Origin: Streptomyces canus
GTDB taxonomy: Bacteria; Actinomycetota; Actinomycetes; Streptomycetales; Streptomycetaceae
DNA: 64,000 nt
Direction: 5' to 3'
Assembly: GCF_030816965.1 (NCBI RefSeq)
Contig: NZ_JAUSYQ010000002.1
Span: 2,451,001-2,515,000 of the forward strand
A program made the translations under genes and the position numbers. Shown here piece by piece: positions 34,228 through 46,416 of the stretch (the stretch's first letter is position 1; each line of letters opens with the position of its first letter). The notes under the pieces were generated by a model. The model was not told where the DNA came from and did no database searches. It saw nothing but the letters and a program-made list of their open reading frames with translations.

Positions 34228-35439
34228 TCAGTCCTCCAGTGCGGCGAGGCCGGGGAGCGTCTTGCCCTCGAGGTATTCGAGGGAGGCGCCGCCACCGGTC
34301 GAGATGTGGCCGAATGCGTTCTCGTCGAAGCCCAGGGTGCGGACGGCCGCGGCGGAGTCGCCACCGCCGACCACCGTGAAGGCCGCGGAGTCGAGGAGAG
34401 CCTGGGCGACCGCCTTGGTGCCCTCGGCGAATTCGGGGTGTTCGAAGACGCCCATGGGACCGTTCCAGAAGACGGTGGCGGCGTCGGTGATCTTCGAGGC
34501 GTACAGCTTGCCGGACGCCGGGCCGATGTCCAGGCCCATCCGGTCGGCGGGGATGGCGTCCGCGGCGACGGTGGTGGAGTCGGCCGGGGCCTTGGTCTTC
34601 AGGTCCGGGAACGCGGGGGCGACCACCGCGTCGACCGGCAGGACCAGCTCGACGCCGGTCTTCTCGGCGCGCTCGATGTACTCCAGAACCGCCGGGATCT
34701 GGTCCTCCTGGAGGAGGGAGGCGCCGACCTCGTGGCCCCTGGCCTTGAGGAAGGTGAAGGCCATGCCCCCGCCGATGAGGATGCGGTCGGCCTTGCCGAG
34801 CAGCTCGTCGATGACGGCGAGCTTGTCGGAGACCTTGGCGCCGCCGAGCACGACCACGTAGGGGCGCTTGACGTCGTCGGTGAGCTTCTTCAGGACGCCG
34901 ACCTCGGTGGCGATGAGGTGCCCTGCGTAGTGGGGCAGCCGGGCCGGGAGGTCGAACACCGAGGCGTGCTTGCGATGGACCGCGCCGAAGCCGTCGCCGA
35001 CGTAGACATCGGCGAGGGCGGCGAGCTGGTCCGCGAAGGCGCCGCGCTCGGCGTCGTCCTTGGAGGTCTCGCCGGCGTTGAAGCGGAGGTTCTCGACGAC
35101 CGCGACCTGGCCGTCGGCGAGGCCCGCGACCGTGGCGGTGGCCGACTCGCCCACCGTGTCGGTCGCGAACTCCACGGGGGCGTCCAGGAGTTCACCGAGG
35201 CGGGCGGCGGCCGGGGCGAGGGAGAAGGCCGGGTCCGGAGCGCCCTTGGGGCGGCCCAGGTGCGAGGCGACGACCACGCGGGCGCCGGCGTCGGCGAGGG
35301 CCTTCACGGTCGGCAGAACGGCTCGGATACGGCCGTCGTCGGTGATGGTGGTGCCGGACAGCGGCACGTTGAGGTCGGCGCGGACGAAGACCCGCTTGCC
35401 GGCCACGCCTTCGGCGAGGAGTTCGTCGATCGTCTTCAT
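34228..35439 (-). CDS. pgk: Phosphoglycerate kinase
   Basis: Makes ATP from 1,3-bisphosphoglycerate. The 403-residue protein has [41 protein letters not shown] and the hinge [16 protein letters not shown] 35439 starts [16 protein letters not shown] hairpin separates it from gap, so pgk-tpiA has its own promoter in 35440-35486. Confidence 0.97.
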   Translation of the reverse strand: MKTIDELLAEGVAGKRVFVRADLNVPLSGTTITDDGRIRAVLPTVKALADAGARVVVASHLGRPKGAPDPAFSLAPAAARLGELLDAPVEFATDTVGESATATVAGLADGQVAVVENLRFNAGETSKDDAERGAFADQLAALADVYVGDGFGAVHRKHASVFDLPARLPHYAGHLIATEVGVLKKLTDDVKRPYVVVLGGAKVSDKLAVIDELLGKADRILIGGGMAFTFLKARGHEVGASLLQEDQIPAVLEYIERAEKTGVELVLPVDAVVAPAFPDLKTKAPADSTTVAADAIPADRMGLDIGPASGKLYASKITDAATVFWNGPMGVFEHPEFAEGTKAVAQALLDSAAFTVVGGGDSAAAVRTLGFDENAFGHISTGGGASLEYLEGKTLPGLAALED

Positions 35440-35486
35440 AAAGGGGACTCCTGAGGAGGGCTCTGGATCGTACGAAAGCTGATCAC

Positions 35487-35538
35487 GTGAGTGAGGGCTC
35501 GGGCAACGCGTCCTCACGCTGCCCGAGCCCTTGCTCAC
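35487..35538 (-). terminator. Terminator after gap
   Basis: A 19-bp stem with two mismatches (35487-35505 with 35520-35538) and a 14-nt loop between the gap stop and the pgk start. It probably separates the two transcripts partly or fully. Confidence 0.75.
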
Positions 35539-35562
35539 ACACCTAGGTGCCTGATCGGTCGA

Positions 35563-36765
<1,203 letters not shown>

Positions 36766-36786
36766 CTACATCGAGTCACGCGGCGT

Positions 36787-39738
36787 TCACCCGCCTATGG
36801 CCGCGAGCGCCTTGGCGAGCAGGACCGTGCGGTCGGCCGCCGCGGTGACGTGCTCCAGGCCGAAGCCCAGCAGCACGGTGTCGTCCGTGGTGACCGCTCC
36901 GTAGGTCTTGAACAGCTCTCCGGCGCGCCCCCAGTCCTTCACGACCGCGGGGCTGCCCGCGGGCGGCCCGGGCACGCTCCACGCGCCGAGCGAGGTCTCG
37001 AAGCCCTCTGTCTCGACGTTCTGGCCGCCGACGACGACCGAGGTGTTGTCGACGAGGACGCCGCGACCGCCGGACCCGGGGTCGGTGATGTAGCTGAAGG
37101 ACACCTCGACCTTCTTGCCCGCGTACGCGGAGAGGTCGAAGGAGACCTCCTGCCAGCCGGCCGAGGCCCCGGTGAGGCTGTTCCACCGGCCACTGGTGCC
37201 GGAGGCCGTGCAGCCGTCGGTGCCCAGGGTCAGATAGCGCTCGAGAGCGGGGTGGGCCGCGATGAAGAACCCGGCACCGCACTCCTCGGGCACGGCGGTA
37301 CTGGTGGCGCCGCCCTTCTCGGGGAGCGTGGTCCAGTCGTCCGCCCCGGCAGTGTGCGCCTCCAGGGCGGCGTGGTCGTAGCCCTCCTCGGTGTCCCAGA
37401 GCATCCGGGTGCGCAGCGTGGGCGCCTGCGCGGCGGTCACCTGGGTGAGGTCGATGGTGCGGGTGAGGCGGTTCCAGGCGTAGTCGCTGTGCGTGACGGC
37501 CGCCATGGAGGTGCCCTCGTACGGTCCGTACGGGTTGGGTGTGCCGGGGTACGTGCCGGCTCCCGCGCTCGCGAACTGCGGGAAGGTCGCCACGGGCAGG
37601 TTGTCCGAGGTGACGCTGAAGGATCCGGCCGTGTCCAGCGGGTTGCCGGGGGCGGCTGCGAGGCTCGCGCCGGCTCCGGCGAGTCTGCCGGTGCCCTGGA
37701 AGGCCGAGGCGCCCGGCAGGGTCGTACGGGTGTAGGCGCCCAGGTAGTACTGGCTGAAGTCGTTCGACAGGGTGCCGCCGCCCAGGTCGACGCTGCCGCC
37801 GGCCCGCTCGCCCGCCTCGATCAGCTTGCCGCCCTCGTTCAGAAAGGCGCGTAGCTGGAGCTGGGTGGGGTTGCCCGGGACGGTCGCGCCCGAGTAGTGA
37901 ACGACGGTCCTGAAGTGGTCCAGCACGCCGAGCGCGTCGGGCGCGCCCTGTGTGGCGACGTTCCAGACGATCGCCCTGCGGCCGGCCGCCTTGAGGGCGT
38001 CCACGTAGGTCTGCGCCTGTTCGGCGGTCGCGCCCTCCTCGGCGACCACGAGCACGTCCGCGCGCGGCCGCTCGGCCACCGTGTAGGTGAAGTGCGCGCT
38101 GGAGCTGGGCTTTCCGCTCTTCGTCCGGCCGGTGAACCAGACCTCGACCTTGTCGCCCGGATCGCCGTCGGCGACCTTGGCGCGGTACTCGTCGAAGGAG
38201 AGGTTGTCCTCACCGCCGTACGTCTCGCCGCCCTTCCAGGCCTTGAGCGCGATGTCCTTCGTACGGCCGCCGTTGACGCGGTACTTGAGCTCCTTGTCGC
38301 GCACGGACCTGCGTACGACGACGGAGACCTCCTGGTCCGCACCGCGCGAGTAGGAGGTGGTGAACGGCTTCGGGGTGAAGTCGGCGGCCTTCAGGCCGAG
38401 CGACGACTTCGGCTGGTCGGGCTTGGCCGCGGACTCGGCGACGGAGAGCGCGAAGGGGATGTTCTTCTCGAACTCCTGCTGGATCAGCCTCTCGTCGTCC
38501 GGGAAGTTGAAGACCGACTGGCAGTCCGCCGCGTTCCACTGGTCGTTCGGGTCGAGGTCCGAGGCGGTCTGGCAGGTCGACATCTCGGGGGTGAACATCG
38601 CCAGGCCGTTGACGTTCGACGCGTGGCCGTCCGCCTCGCCGTTGGTGGTGTACAGCTCCGAGGAGACCTGCGGACGGTAGCCGGGGATGGCGGAGTTGTT
38701 GGGGGTGCCGGCGAGCGCCTTGTACATGATGTCGTCGGGCGTGTCGGTGGCCACCTGCCAGCCGACGCCGTAGAGGAGGAGTTCGGCGGCGGAATGGTAG
38801 TTGATGCCGTACGTGAAGCCGATCCGCTTCTCGAAGGCGTCCAGTGCCTTGGTCTCGGGCTCCGAGGAGGGGGCCGCGCCGCGGTAGGTCTCACTGGTGG
38901 GGTTGGGGGACGAACCCTCGTTGTCGTAGCCCCACTTGTAGGAGAAGTTGCGGTTGAGGTCGACGCCGTCGCCGACACCGATGGTGCCGTCGCCGTTGTT
39001 GTCGTGCAGGTTCTTGCGCCACAGGCGGTTGCCGTCGCTCTGGAAGGTGTGGTCGTAGCCGTCGGGGTTGGCCGACAGGACGAACCACAGCTCGGTGGAG
39101 TCGACGATCTTCTTGACGCGCTTGTCGCTCTTGTAGTTGTCGACGTAGTGGTGGAGCAGCCGGCGGGTCATCTCCGGCGTGATCCACTCGCGCGCGTGCT
39201 GGTTGGACATGTAGAGGACGGAGGGTTTGGCGCCGTCCTTGGACTTCTTCGCGTTCTTGGTCAGCTTGAGCGCGAGGATGTCCTGGCCGTTCACGGTCCT
39301 GCCGATGGAGACGACCTTGGTGAGGCCGGGGTTGGCCCGGGCCGTCGCGAGGATCTCCTCCTGGAGGCCGCCGCTTCCGCTGTACGGCCGGAACACACCC
39401 TCGGCGGCCTTGTCCACGCGGGCCTCGGCCTTGGCGGTCAGGGTGTGCTCGGTGAGCTCGACGCCCTGCCCTTCGAGCTTCCGGGCCTCCTGGTCGGTGA
39501 GGTAGACCTCGACGGTCGCGGTGCCCTTCGCGGGCACCTGCTCGCTCAGTTCGTGGCCGTCCTGCCCGGCCGCCAGCAGCAGGGGTACCTGCCCGCTGGT
39601 CACCTCGGCGCGGAAGACCTTGACTTCGTTCGGATCAGGAGAACCTGCGCTCTCCGCGGCCTGGGCGACGGGCGCGATGCCCGCGCCGCCGAGCAGGAGC
39701 GCGCCAACGGCGAGGATCGGTCTCGCTCTTCGTCTCAT
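36787..39738 (-). CDS. Secreted M14-family zinc carboxypeptidase
   Basis: A 983-residue extracellular peptidase. A signal peptide spans residues 1-27 (cleavage after VAQA). The M14 catalytic domain shows the zinc ligands HAREWITPE and later INYHSAAELLLYG, substrate-binding ANPDGYDHTF and VDLNRNFSYKWGYD. A large C-terminal part has a ThuA-like region (ADVLVVAEEGATAEQAQTYVDAL) and an immune-inhibitor-type end with beta-sandwich repeats (DLSAYAGKKVEVSFSYITDPG, GVLVDNTSVVVGG). Such proteins digest peptides outside the cell. Single-gene transcript with its own terminator; AAGGGGGG precedes ATG 39738. Confidence 0.92.
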   Translation of the reverse strand: MRRRARPILAVGALLLGGAGIAPVAQAAESAGSPDPNEVKVFRAEVTSGQVPLLLAAGQDGHELSEQVPAKGTATVEVYLTDQEARKLEGQGVELTEHTLTAKAEARVDKAAEGVFRPYSGSGGLQEEILATARANPGLTKVVSIGRTVNGQDILALKLTKNAKKSKDGAKPSVLYMSNQHAREWITPEMTRRLLHHYVDNYKSDKRVKKIVDSTELWFVLSANPDGYDHTFQSDGNRLWRKNLHDNNGDGTIGVGDGVDLNRNFSYKWGYDNEGSSPNPTSETYRGAAPSSEPETKALDAFEKRIGFTYGINYHSAAELLLYGVGWQVATDTPDDIMYKALAGTPNNSAIPGYRPQVSSELYTTNGEADGHASNVNGLAMFTPEMSTCQTASDLDPNDQWNAADCQSVFNFPDDERLIQQEFEKNIPFALSVAESAAKPDQPKSSLGLKAADFTPKPFTTSYSRGADQEVSVVVRRSVRDKELKYRVNGGRTKDIALKAWKGGETYGGEDNLSFDEYRAKVADGDPGDKVEVWFTGRTKSGKPSSSAHFTYTVAERPRADVLVVAEEGATAEQAQTYVDALKAAGRRAIVWNVATQGAPDALGVLDHFRTVVHYSGATVPGNPTQLQLRAFLNEGGKLIEAGERAGGSVDLGGGTLSNDFSQYYLGAYTRTTLPGASAFQGTGRLAGAGASLAAAPGNPLDTAGSFSVTSDNLPVATFPQFASAGAGTYPGTPNPYGPYEGTSMAAVTHSDYAWNRLTRTIDLTQVTAAQAPTLRTRMLWDTEEGYDHAALEAHTAGADDWTTLPEKGGATSTAVPEECGAGFFIAAHPALERYLTLGTDGCTASGTSGRWNSLTGASAGWQEVSFDLSAYAGKKVEVSFSYITDPGSGGRGVLVDNTSVVVGGQNVETEGFETSLGAWSVPGPPAGSPAVVKDWGRAGELFKTYGAVTTDDTVLLGFGLEHVTAAADRTVLLAKALAAIGG

Positions 39739-39831
39739 GAGCCCCCCTTGCGGTGGTCCGCCACAGCAGCGAACAGATGCCAGGCTCATGACACTTGATG
39801 ATCCAGTCAAGGGCGCCTCACGGATACGCAA

Positions 39832-39872
39832 ACGCCGGTGCCGACGTCCCAAGTGGGCGTCGGCACCGGCGT
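39832..39872 (-). terminator. Terminator after whiA
   Basis: A 15-bp perfect stem (39832-39846 with 39858-39872) with an inner CCC/GGG pairing, 12 bp beyond the whiA stop. Confidence 0.8.
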
Positions 39873-39884
39873 GGTGAGTGACGG

Positions 39885-40874
39885 TCAGCCGACCAGGTTG
39901 TCGGCCATCTCCTCGGTGATGCTGGACTCCGTGCCCGGAATGCCGAGGTCGGAGGCGCGCTTGTCGGCCATGGCCAGCAGGCGGCGGATACGGCCGGCGA
40001 CGGCGTCCTTGGTCAGCGGCGGGTCGGCGAGCGCGCCCAACTCCTCCAGGGAGGCCTGCTTGTGCTCCATGCGCAGCCGCCCGGCGGCGGCGAGGTGCTC
40101 GGGAACGTCGTCGGCGAGGATCTCCAGGGCCCGCTGGACCCGGGCTCCGGCGGCCACGGCCGCGCGCGCGGAGCGGCGGAGGTTGGCGTCGTCGAAGTTG
40201 GCGAGACGGTTCGCCGTGGCCCGCACCTCGCGGCGCATCCGGCGCTCCTCCCAGGCGAGCACCGACTCGTGGGCACCCAGCCGGGTGAGCAGGGCACCGA
40301 TCGCGTCACCGTCCCGGACGACCACGCGGTCCACGCCGCGGACCTCGCGGGCCTTGGCGGCGATCGAGAGGCGGCGGGCGGCGCCGACCAGGGCGAGCGC
40401 GGCCTCGGGGCCCGGGCAGGTCACCTCCAGGGAGGAAGAGCGGCCGGGCTCGGTGAGCGAGCCGTGCGCCAGGAAGGCTCCGCGCCAGGCGGCCTCGGCG
40501 TCGCAGGTGGCACCGGAGACGACCTGCGGGGGAAGCCCCCGGATCGGGCGTCCCCGGCCGTCGACCAGGCCGGTCTGGCGGGCCAGCTGGTCACCGCCGG
40601 CCACGACCCGGACGACGTAACGCGAACCGCGGCGCAGTCCGCCCGGTGCCATCACGATCAGTTCGGAGCTGTGGCCGAAGATCTCCAGGATGTCCCGCTT
40701 CAGTCTGCGGGCCGCCATCGCGGTGTCCAGCTCCGCCTCGATCACAATGCGCCCGCTCACCAGGTGGAGGCCGCCGGCGAACCGCAGGATGGCGGAGACC
40801 TCCGCCTTTCTGCAGCAGGTCCGGGTGACGGGGAGCCGGGAGATCTCGTCCTTCACCGCTGCCGTCATCGCCAT
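39885..40874 (-). CDS. whiA: Sporulation transcription factor WhiA
   Basis: Regulator needed for sporulation septation in Streptomyces, acting with WhiB. The 329-residue protein combines an N-terminal LAGLIDADG-endonuclease-like domain ([43 protein letters not shown]) with a C-terminal helix-turn-helix ([25 protein letters not shown]). ATG 40874 follows GGAAGG; ATG 40868 is an alternative that overlaps the yvcK stop by 4 nt. Last gene of the uvrC-rapZ-yvcK-whiA cluster. Confidence 0.96.
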   Translation of the reverse strand: MAMTAAVKDEISRLPVTRTCCRKAEVSAILRFAGGLHLVSGRIVIEAELDTAMAARRLKRDILEIFGHSSELIVMAPGGLRRGSRYVVRVVAGGDQLARQTGLVDGRGRPIRGLPPQVVSGATCDAEAAWRGAFLAHGSLTEPGRSSSLEVTCPGPEAALALVGAARRLSIAAKAREVRGVDRVVVRDGDAIGALLTRLGAHESVLAWEERRMRREVRATANRLANFDDANLRRSARAAVAAGARVQRALEILADDVPEHLAAAGRLRMEHKQASLEELGALADPPLTKDAVAGRIRRLLAMADKRASDLGIPGTESSITEEMADNLVG

Positions 40875-41932
40875 GGGCCGATCCTTCCATGCATCCGAAA
40901 AATACGGTCGTACGCGGCGGCCAACAGCTCCGGGTCGTGCCTCGGGGTTCCGTCGGGCCGGGCCACCGGCGCCAGCTCGACCGCGGCGCCGAACCGCTTG
41001 GCGGCATCGGTCAGGGAATCGCGGTCGGGCACGGCGGCCTGGTCGGCCAGCACCACGTCCAGGGCGAGTTTAGGGGCGTGTCGTCCCAAAACCTCCAAAT
41101 GACGCTGCGGGGAGAAGCCATCGGTTTCTCCCGGCTGCGGTGCGAGGTTCAGGGAGAGTACCCGGCGCGCCTTCGTCTGGGTGAGCGCGTCCAGGAGTTC
41201 GGGCACCAGCAGATGCGGGATGACCGAGGAGAACCACGAGCCGGGTCCGAGGACCACCCAGTCCGCGTCCAGGACCGCCTCCACCGCCTCGGGGACCGCG
41301 GGCGGGTCGTGCGGCACGACGTGCACCGACTGCACCTCACCCGGGGTCAGAGCCACGGTCGCCTGTCCCCTTACGGTCTCCACGTCCTCGGGCCGGTCCG
41401 GGTCGTGCCCCTTGACCAGGGCCTGGAGCTCCAGGGGTACGGCGGACATGGGCAGCACGCGCCCGTGCGCGCCGAGGAGTCTGCCGACCAGGTCGAGGGC
41501 CTGGACATGGTCGCCGAGCTGCTCCCACAGGGCGACGATGAGCAGGTTGCCGACCGCGTGTTCGTGCAGGTCGCCCTTGGACTGGAAGCGGTACTGGATG
41601 ACCCTGGCCCAGGTCTGGCCCCAGTCGTCGTCGCCGCACAGCGCGGCCAGCGCCTTACGCAGGTCACCGGGCGGCAGGACGCCCAGCTCGTCGCGCAGGC
41701 GCCCGCTGGAGCCGCCGTCGTCGGCCACGGTGACGACGGCGGTGAGGTCGCCGGTGATCCGGCGCAGTGCGGCGAGCGAGGCGGACAGGCCCATGCCACC
41801 GCCGAGCGCGACCACCTTGGGCTGGGCGCCGCGCCGACGGGGTCGTGCACCCCGGGCCTCGACGGGCCGGGTCGCGCGCCCTTCGGGGACGACCCTGCGC
41901 AGCCTGCTCAGCCGCGGACTACGTGCGGTCAT
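40865..41932 (-). CDS. yvcK: YvcK / CofD-like gluconeogenesis factor
   Basis: The 355-residue protein has the glycine-rich nucleotide loop [37 protein letters not shown] and [16 protein letters not shown] of the UPF0052/CofD family. YvcK proteins affect cell shape and carbon metabolism and bind UDP-sugars in Bacillus and mycobacteria. The start overlaps the rapZ stop by 4 nt and the end overlaps whiA. Confidence 0.93.
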   Translation of the reverse strand: MTARSPRLSRLRRVVPEGRATRPVEARGARPRRRGAQPKVVALGGGMGLSASLAALRRITGDLTAVVTVADDGGSSGRLRDELGVLPPGDLRKALAALCGDDDWGQTWARVIQYRFQSKGDLHEHAVGNLLIVALWEQLGDHVQALDLVGRLLGAHGRVLPMSAVPLELQALVKGHDPDRPEDVETVRGQATVALTPGEVQSVHVVPHDPPAVPEAVEAVLDADWVVLGPGSWFSSVIPHLLVPELLDALTQTKARRVLSLNLAPQPGETDGFSPQRHLEVLGRHAPKLALDVVLADQAAVPDRDSLTDAAKRFGAAVELAPVARPDGTPRHDPELLAAAYDRIFRMHGRIGPWR

Positions 41933-42888
41933 TCCCGTCCCATGTCCCGGTGTACGACCACCGTCTCCACACCCTCGGCCGCGAGGCGCGCGGCGAGCTT
42001 CTCCGACGTGGCGACCGAGCGGTGCTTGCCGCCGGTGCAGCCGATGGCGATGGTCACGTACCGCTTGCCCTCGCGGCGGTAGCCGGCCGCGATGAGGCGC
42101 AGCAGCTCGGCGTAGCGGTCGAGGAACTCCTTGGCGCCGGGCTGGTTGAAGACGTACGCCGACACCTCCTCGTTGAGGCCGGTGAAGGGGCGCAGCTCCG
42201 GGACCCAGTGCGGGTTGGGCAGGAACCGCATGTCCGCGACCAGGTCGGCGTCGACCGGGAGGCCGTACTTGAAGCCGAAGGACATGACGGTGGCCCTGAG
42301 CTCGGGCTCCTCCTCGCCGGCGAACTGGGCGTCCATCTTGGCGCGCAGCTCGTGCACGTTGAGGCTGGAGGTGTCGATGACCAGGTCGGCGTCGCCGCGC
42401 AGCTCGCGCAGGAGCTCGCGCTCGGCGTCGATGCCGTCGACGATGCGGCCGTCGCCCTGGAGGGGGTGCGGGCGGCGCACGGACTCGAAGCGGCGCACCA
42501 GGGCCTCGTCGGAGGACTCCAGGAAGACGATCCGCCGGGTGACGTGCTTGGCCGCCAGGTCGGCGAGGGACTCGCGGAGGTTGTCGAAGAAGCGCCTTCC
42601 GCGGACGTCGACGACCACGGCGATCCGCGCGACATTGCCCTGCGAGCGGGCGCCGAGCTCCACCATGGTGGGGATCAGCGCGGGCGGGAGGTTGTCGACG
42701 ACGAACCAGCCGAGGTCCTCCAGACACTTCGCTGCGGTGGAGCGCCCGGCGCCGGACATCCCGGAGATGATCACCAGCTCGGGGATGGCCGCCTCCGGGA
42801 CTCCGGCCGCATCGGCGGGTGCGCCCGTACTCACCTGTGCGTCTTCTCCGCCCTGGTCCTGTTGTTCTTCGTGCTCGTTCACATTCAT
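41929..42888 (-). CDS. rapZ: RNase adapter / nucleotide-binding protein RapZ
   Basis: The 319-residue protein has Walker A ([14 protein letters not shown]), a Walker-B-like [13 protein letters not shown], and the C-terminal RapZ domain ([23 protein letters not shown]). In E. coli RapZ guides RNase E cleavage of the sRNA GlmZ; in actinobacteria its role is not clear from sequence. It overlaps uvrC and yvcK by 4 nt each. Confidence 0.94.
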   Translation of the reverse strand: MNVNEHEEQQDQGGEDAQVSTGAPADAAGVPEAAIPELVIISGMSGAGRSTAAKCLEDLGWFVVDNLPPALIPTMVELGARSQGNVARIAVVVDVRGRRFFDNLRESLADLAAKHVTRRIVFLESSDEALVRRFESVRRPHPLQGDGRIVDGIDAERELLRELRGDADLVIDTSSLNVHELRAKMDAQFAGEEEPELRATVMSFGFKYGLPVDADLVADMRFLPNPHWVPELRPFTGLNEEVSAYVFNQPGAKEFLDRYAELLRLIAAGYRREGKRYVTIAIGCTGGKHRSVATSEKLAARLAAEGVETVVVHRDMGRE

Positions 42889-44939
42889 GTCTCCTGCCCC
42901 CGTCGTTCGTCCGGGGCACCCGCCGTCACGGGCTCCCCACCGGAACCCATGGTGCCGGGTTCCTCCTCATCCATGATCTCTCCAGTCGCCGTGTTCACGG
43001 CGGGCGCGGCCGGGGCCGCCTGGGCGAGGGCCACGGCGATCGTCTCGGCCGTCTTGCGGCCTATGCCGGGGACCTCGCAGATCTGGTCGATGGTGGCGGA
43101 TCGTAGTTTCTTCAAGGACCCGAAATGTTTCAGCAGGGCCTGCTTGCGCGTGTCCCCGAGCCCGGGGACGTCGTCGAGCGGGCTCGACCGGAAGCGCTGG
43201 GCCCGCTTGGTGCGCTGGTAGGTGATCGCGAAGCGGTGGGCCTCGTCACGGACCCGCTGCAGAAGGTACAGGCCTTCGCTGGTGCGGGGCAGCACGACCG
43301 GGTCGTCCTCGCCCGGCAGCCAGACCTCCTCCAGGCGCTTGGCGAGGCCGCAGACGGCGATGTCGTCGATGCCGAGCTCGTCCAGGGCCTTCTTGGCGGC
43401 GGCGACCTGGGGCTGCCCGCCGTCGACGACGACGAGCTGGGGCGGGTAGGCGAACTTCTTCGGGCGGCCGTCGTCGTCCTTGAGGCCGTTCTCGGGGGCG
43501 CCCTCCTCGGGGAGGTCGTCCACCCACTCGCCCGTCTTCTCCTTCTCGGCGAGGTAGCGCCGGAAGCGGCGGGAGATCACCTCGTGCATGGACCGGACGT
43601 CGTCCTGCCCGGCGAAGCCTTTGATCTGAAAGCGGCGGTACTCGCTCTTGCGCTGGAGTCCGTCCTCGAAGACGACCATGGACGCGACCACGTCGTCGCC
43701 CTGGAGGTGGGAGATGTCATAGCACTCGATCCGCAGCGGCGCGCTGTCCAGGTCGAGGGCCTCGGCGATCTCCTCCAGGGCACGCGAGCGCGTGGTCAGG
43801 TCGGAGGCGCGCTTGGTCTTGTGCAGGCCGAGCGCCTGGAGGGCGTTGCGCTGCACGGTCTCCATGAGGGCCTTCTTGTCGCCGCGCTGCGGGATGCGCA
43901 GGGAGACCCCCGAGCCGCGGCGCTCGGTCAGCCACTCCTGGACCGGCTCGACCGGGTCGGGCAGGGCCGGGACGAGGACCTCCTTGGGGACCGAATCGCC
44001 CTTTTCCTCGCCGTAGAGCTGCTGGAGGGCGTGCTCGACGAGGGCGCCGGTGGTGATCTCCTCGACCTTGTCGGTGACCCAGCCGCGCTGGCCCCGGACA
44101 CGTCCGCCGCGCACGTGGAAGATCTGGACGGCGGCCTCCAGCTCGTCCTCGGCGACGGCGATCAGGTCGGCGTCGGTCGCGTCGGCGAGCACCACCGCGC
44201 TCTTCTCCATGGCCTTCTTCAGGGCCCCGATGTCGTCGCGCAGGCGGGCCGCCCGCTCGTACTCCATCTCCTCGGCCGCGTCCTTCATCTGCTGCTCGAG
44301 ACGGCGGATGTAGGTGCCGGTGCGGCCGGCCATGAAGTCGCAGAAGTCCTCGGCCAGGTCGCGGTGTTCGTCGGCGGAGACGCGGTCGACGCAGGGCGCC
44401 GAGCACTTGCCGATGTAGCCGAGGAGGCAGGGGCGGCCGGTGCGGGCGGCGTTCTTGAAGACGCCGGCGGAGCAGGTGCGGACCGGGAAGACGCGCAGGA
44501 GGAGGTCGACGGTGTCGCGGATCGCCCACGCGTGCCCGTACGGCCCGAAGTACCTGACGCCTTTGCGTTTCTGGCCGCGCATCACCTGCACGCGCGGGAA
44601 CTCCTCGTTCATCGTCACCGCGAGGTACGGGTAGCTCTTGTCGTCGCGGTACTTGACGTTGAACCGGGGGTCGAACTCCTTGATCCAGGAGTACTCCAGC
44701 TGGAGGGCCTCGACCTCCGTGGACACCACCGTCCACTCCACGGACGCGGCCGTGGTCACCATCGTGCGGGTGCGGGGGTGCAGGCTCGCCAGGTCCTGGA
44801 AGTAGTTCGCCAGGCGCTGGCGCAGGCTTTTCGCCTTTCCGACGTAGATCACCCGGCGGTGCTCGTCGCGGAACCTGTACACCCCGGGAGAGTCCGGGAT
44901 CTCCCCTGGTTTGGGGCGGTAGCTGGAGGGGTCGGCCAT
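42885..44939 (-). CDS. uvrC: Excinuclease ABC subunit UvrC
   Basis: Incises DNA on both sides of a lesion in nucleotide excision repair. The 684-residue protein has the N-terminal GIY-YIG domain ([20 protein letters not shown]), a cysteine-rich segment, the UVR domain ([22 protein letters not shown]), the C-terminal RNase-H-like nuclease ([22 protein letters not shown]) and a helix-hairpin-helix pair ([18 protein letters not shown]). The ATG is 7 nt after TAGGGT. First gene of the whiA cluster; uvrA lies 11 kb away. Confidence 0.97.
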   Translation of the reverse strand: MADPSSYRPKPGEIPDSPGVYRFRDEHRRVIYVGKAKSLRQRLANYFQDLASLHPRTRTMVTTAASVEWTVVSTEVEALQLEYSWIKEFDPRFNVKYRDDKSYPYLAVTMNEEFPRVQVMRGQKRKGVRYFGPYGHAWAIRDTVDLLLRVFPVRTCSAGVFKNAARTGRPCLLGYIGKCSAPCVDRVSADEHRDLAEDFCDFMAGRTGTYIRRLEQQMKDAAEEMEYERAARLRDDIGALKKAMEKSAVVLADATDADLIAVAEDELEAAVQIFHVRGGRVRGQRGWVTDKVEEITTGALVEHALQQLYGEEKGDSVPKEVLVPALPDPVEPVQEWLTERRGSGVSLRIPQRGDKKALMETVQRNALQALGLHKTKRASDLTTRSRALEEIAEALDLDSAPLRIECYDISHLQGDDVVASMVVFEDGLQRKSEYRRFQIKGFAGQDDVRSMHEVISRRFRRYLAEKEKTGEWVDDLPEEGAPENGLKDDDGRPKKFAYPPQLVVVDGGQPQVAAAKKALDELGIDDIAVCGLAKRLEEVWLPGEDDPVVLPRTSEGLYLLQRVRDEAHRFAITYQRTKRAQRFRSSPLDDVPGLGDTRKQALLKHFGSLKKLRSATIDQICEVPGIGRKTAETIAVALAQAAPAAPAVNTATGEIMDEEEPGTMGSGGEPVTAGAPDERRGQET

Positions 44940-44946
44940 GTCTCAC

Positions 44947-44952
44947 ACCCTA
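44947..44952 (-). promoter_or_regulatory. Candidate -10 element for the uvrC-rapZ-yvcK-whiA operon (leaderless)
   Basis: Minus-strand TAGGGT sits exactly 7 nt before the uvrC ATG, with no ribosome-binding site between them. Confidence 0.55.
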
Positions 44953-45031
44953 CTGGCGAGGGCTGACAGTCCGGTGAGCCTGTGGACAACGGCCGGTGGC
45001 CACGCATCGGGTCGGCCGCTGATCTCCCGGT

Positions 45032-45658
45032 GTGATCTCCGCCTTTCTCGACACCGCCGGGGTCGCGTCCGTGCTCCTGCGCTCGCCGGTGCTGGCCGAG
45101 CGCTGAGAGCGGCCGAGCGCGCTGGACCGGTTCCGGGTCAGCGGCCTGGCGGGGCATCTGGCCAGAGCGGTCCTCAACGTCGAGCGGTGGCTGGCCGAGC
45201 CGGTCCCGGCGGGCCGGCCCCCCATTGACGCGGTCATGTACTTCGTGGCCGGTGTCGGCCCGGCGCCGGATCTGGACGATGCGGTGCCGCTACGGATCCG
45301 CGAGGTGGGCGAGCAGGAGGCGGCCGGTGGGCCCGACGTCCTGGCCGAGGCGTTCGACGCCGCTCGCGCCCGGCTCACGACCCGGCTGCCGTCCATGCCG
45401 CTCGACCGGCCTGTCGGTGTGTTCACCCACGTACTGCCGCTCGACCAATGCCTGCTCACGCGCCTCGTGGAACTGGTGGTCCACCTCGACGACCTGGCCG
45501 TCAGTCTGGAGATCCCCACGCCGTCGGTGCCCGCCGAGGCCGCCGAGGCGGTCGCCGACTGTCTCACCCGCATCGCCGCGGTTCGCCACGGCTTCCTTCC
45601 GGTGATGCGCGCCCTGGCCCGCCGTGAACGAGCCACCGGTCCGATCGCGGCGTTCTAG
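45032..45658 (+). pseudogene. Mycothiol-dependent maleylpyruvate isomerase-like protein with an in-frame TGA
   Basis: One frame from GTG 45032 reads VISAFLDTAGVASVLLRSPV, ending LAER just before a TGA at 45104-45106. It then continues without shift through ALDRFRVSGLAGHLARAVLN, PLDQCLLTRLVELVVHLDDL to ATGPIAAF and a stop at 45658. The layout fits the DinB/MDMPI N-terminal-domain family, where a tryptophan is expected at the TGA (TGG to TGA). A shorter product could start at ATG 45236 but would lack the first helix. It is probably a single-base pseudogene. Confidence 0.65.
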
Positions 45659-45722
45659 CGCCTGCCCGGAGCCGGATCACGGCCGCGGTGGAGGGCCCGT
45701 GGACGACACAGGCGGCCTTCCC

Positions 45723-45739
45723 CCTGTCCGCCGGACAGG
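45723..45739 (-). terminator. Short hairpin after the response regulator gene
   Basis: A 7-bp CCTGTCC/GGACAGG stem with a 3-nt loop, three bases below the response-regulator stop. Confidence 0.45.
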
Positions 45740-45741
45740 TC

Positions 45742-46416
45742 CTACCGGGACTCCAGGAACGTCAGCACGGCCAGCACCCGGCGGTGGTCGTCGGTGTCCT
45801 CCGTGAGGGCGAGTTTGCCGAGGATGCTGCGGACGTGTTTCTCGACGGTGCCCTCGGTGACCCACAGGCGTCGGCCGATGCCGGCGTTGGAGCGGCCCTC
45901 GGCCATCAGGGCGAGCACTTCGCGCTCGCGAGCGCTGAGACGGGCGAGCGGGTCGTCGCGGCGCTGGGCGGAGAACAGCTCCTGCACCAGGGAGGGGTCG
46001 ACCACCGAGCCGCCCCGGTGGATGCGCTCCAGGGCCTCGATGAACTCGTCGACGACCGTGACGCGGCTCTTGAGGAGGTAGCCGACCTTGCGGCCGCTCG
46101 CCAGCAGTTCCAGGGCGTCCTCGACCTCGACGAACGCGGACAGGACGAGGATGCCGGTGTCAGGGTGGCGCTCACGGATGGTACGGGCGGCCTTGAGGCC
46201 TTCGGTCGAGTGGTCCGGAGGCATACTTATGTCGACGATCGCCAGTTCGGGGCGTTCCTCGTCGACCAGTTCCAGGAGCCGGACCGCGTCACCGGCCTGG
46301 CCCGCGACCTGGTATCCGACGCGCTCGCACAGGCTGGCGAGACCCTCCCTGAGCAGGATGTCGTCGTCGGCGAGGACGACCCGTCCCCGTGCCGGCTGCT
46401 GCGCTGCGTCGTCCAT
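45742..46416 (-). CDS. LuxR/NarL-type response regulator
   Basis: The 224-residue protein has an N-terminal receiver (VVLADDDILLREGLASLCE, phospho-acceptor in LAIVDISMPPDHSTEG, SGRKVGYLLKSRV lysine) and a C-terminal LuxR helix-turn-helix (LSAREREVLALMAEGRSNAGI, GTVEKHV). It lies downstream of the NIT-domain kinase on the same strand and is its likely partner, despite a 517-bp gap. ATG 46416 gives a standard N-terminus. Confidence 0.9.
   Translation of the reverse strand: MDDAAQQPARGRVVLADDDILLREGLASLCERVGYQVAGQAGDAVRLLELVDEERPELAIVDISMPPDHSTEGLKAARTIRERHPDTGILVLSAFVEVEDALELLASGRKVGYLLKSRVTVVDEFIEALERIHRGGSVVDPSLVQELFSAQRRDDPLARLSAREREVLALMAEGRSNAGIGRRLWVTEGTVEKHVRSILGKLALTEDTDDHRRVLAVLTFLESR

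Noticed and set aside
45236..45658. Separate short plus-strand gene from ATG 45236
   Set aside because: The same frame continues upstream with recognisable family sequence to GTG 45032, interrupted only by one TGA, so a pseudogene reading is better.
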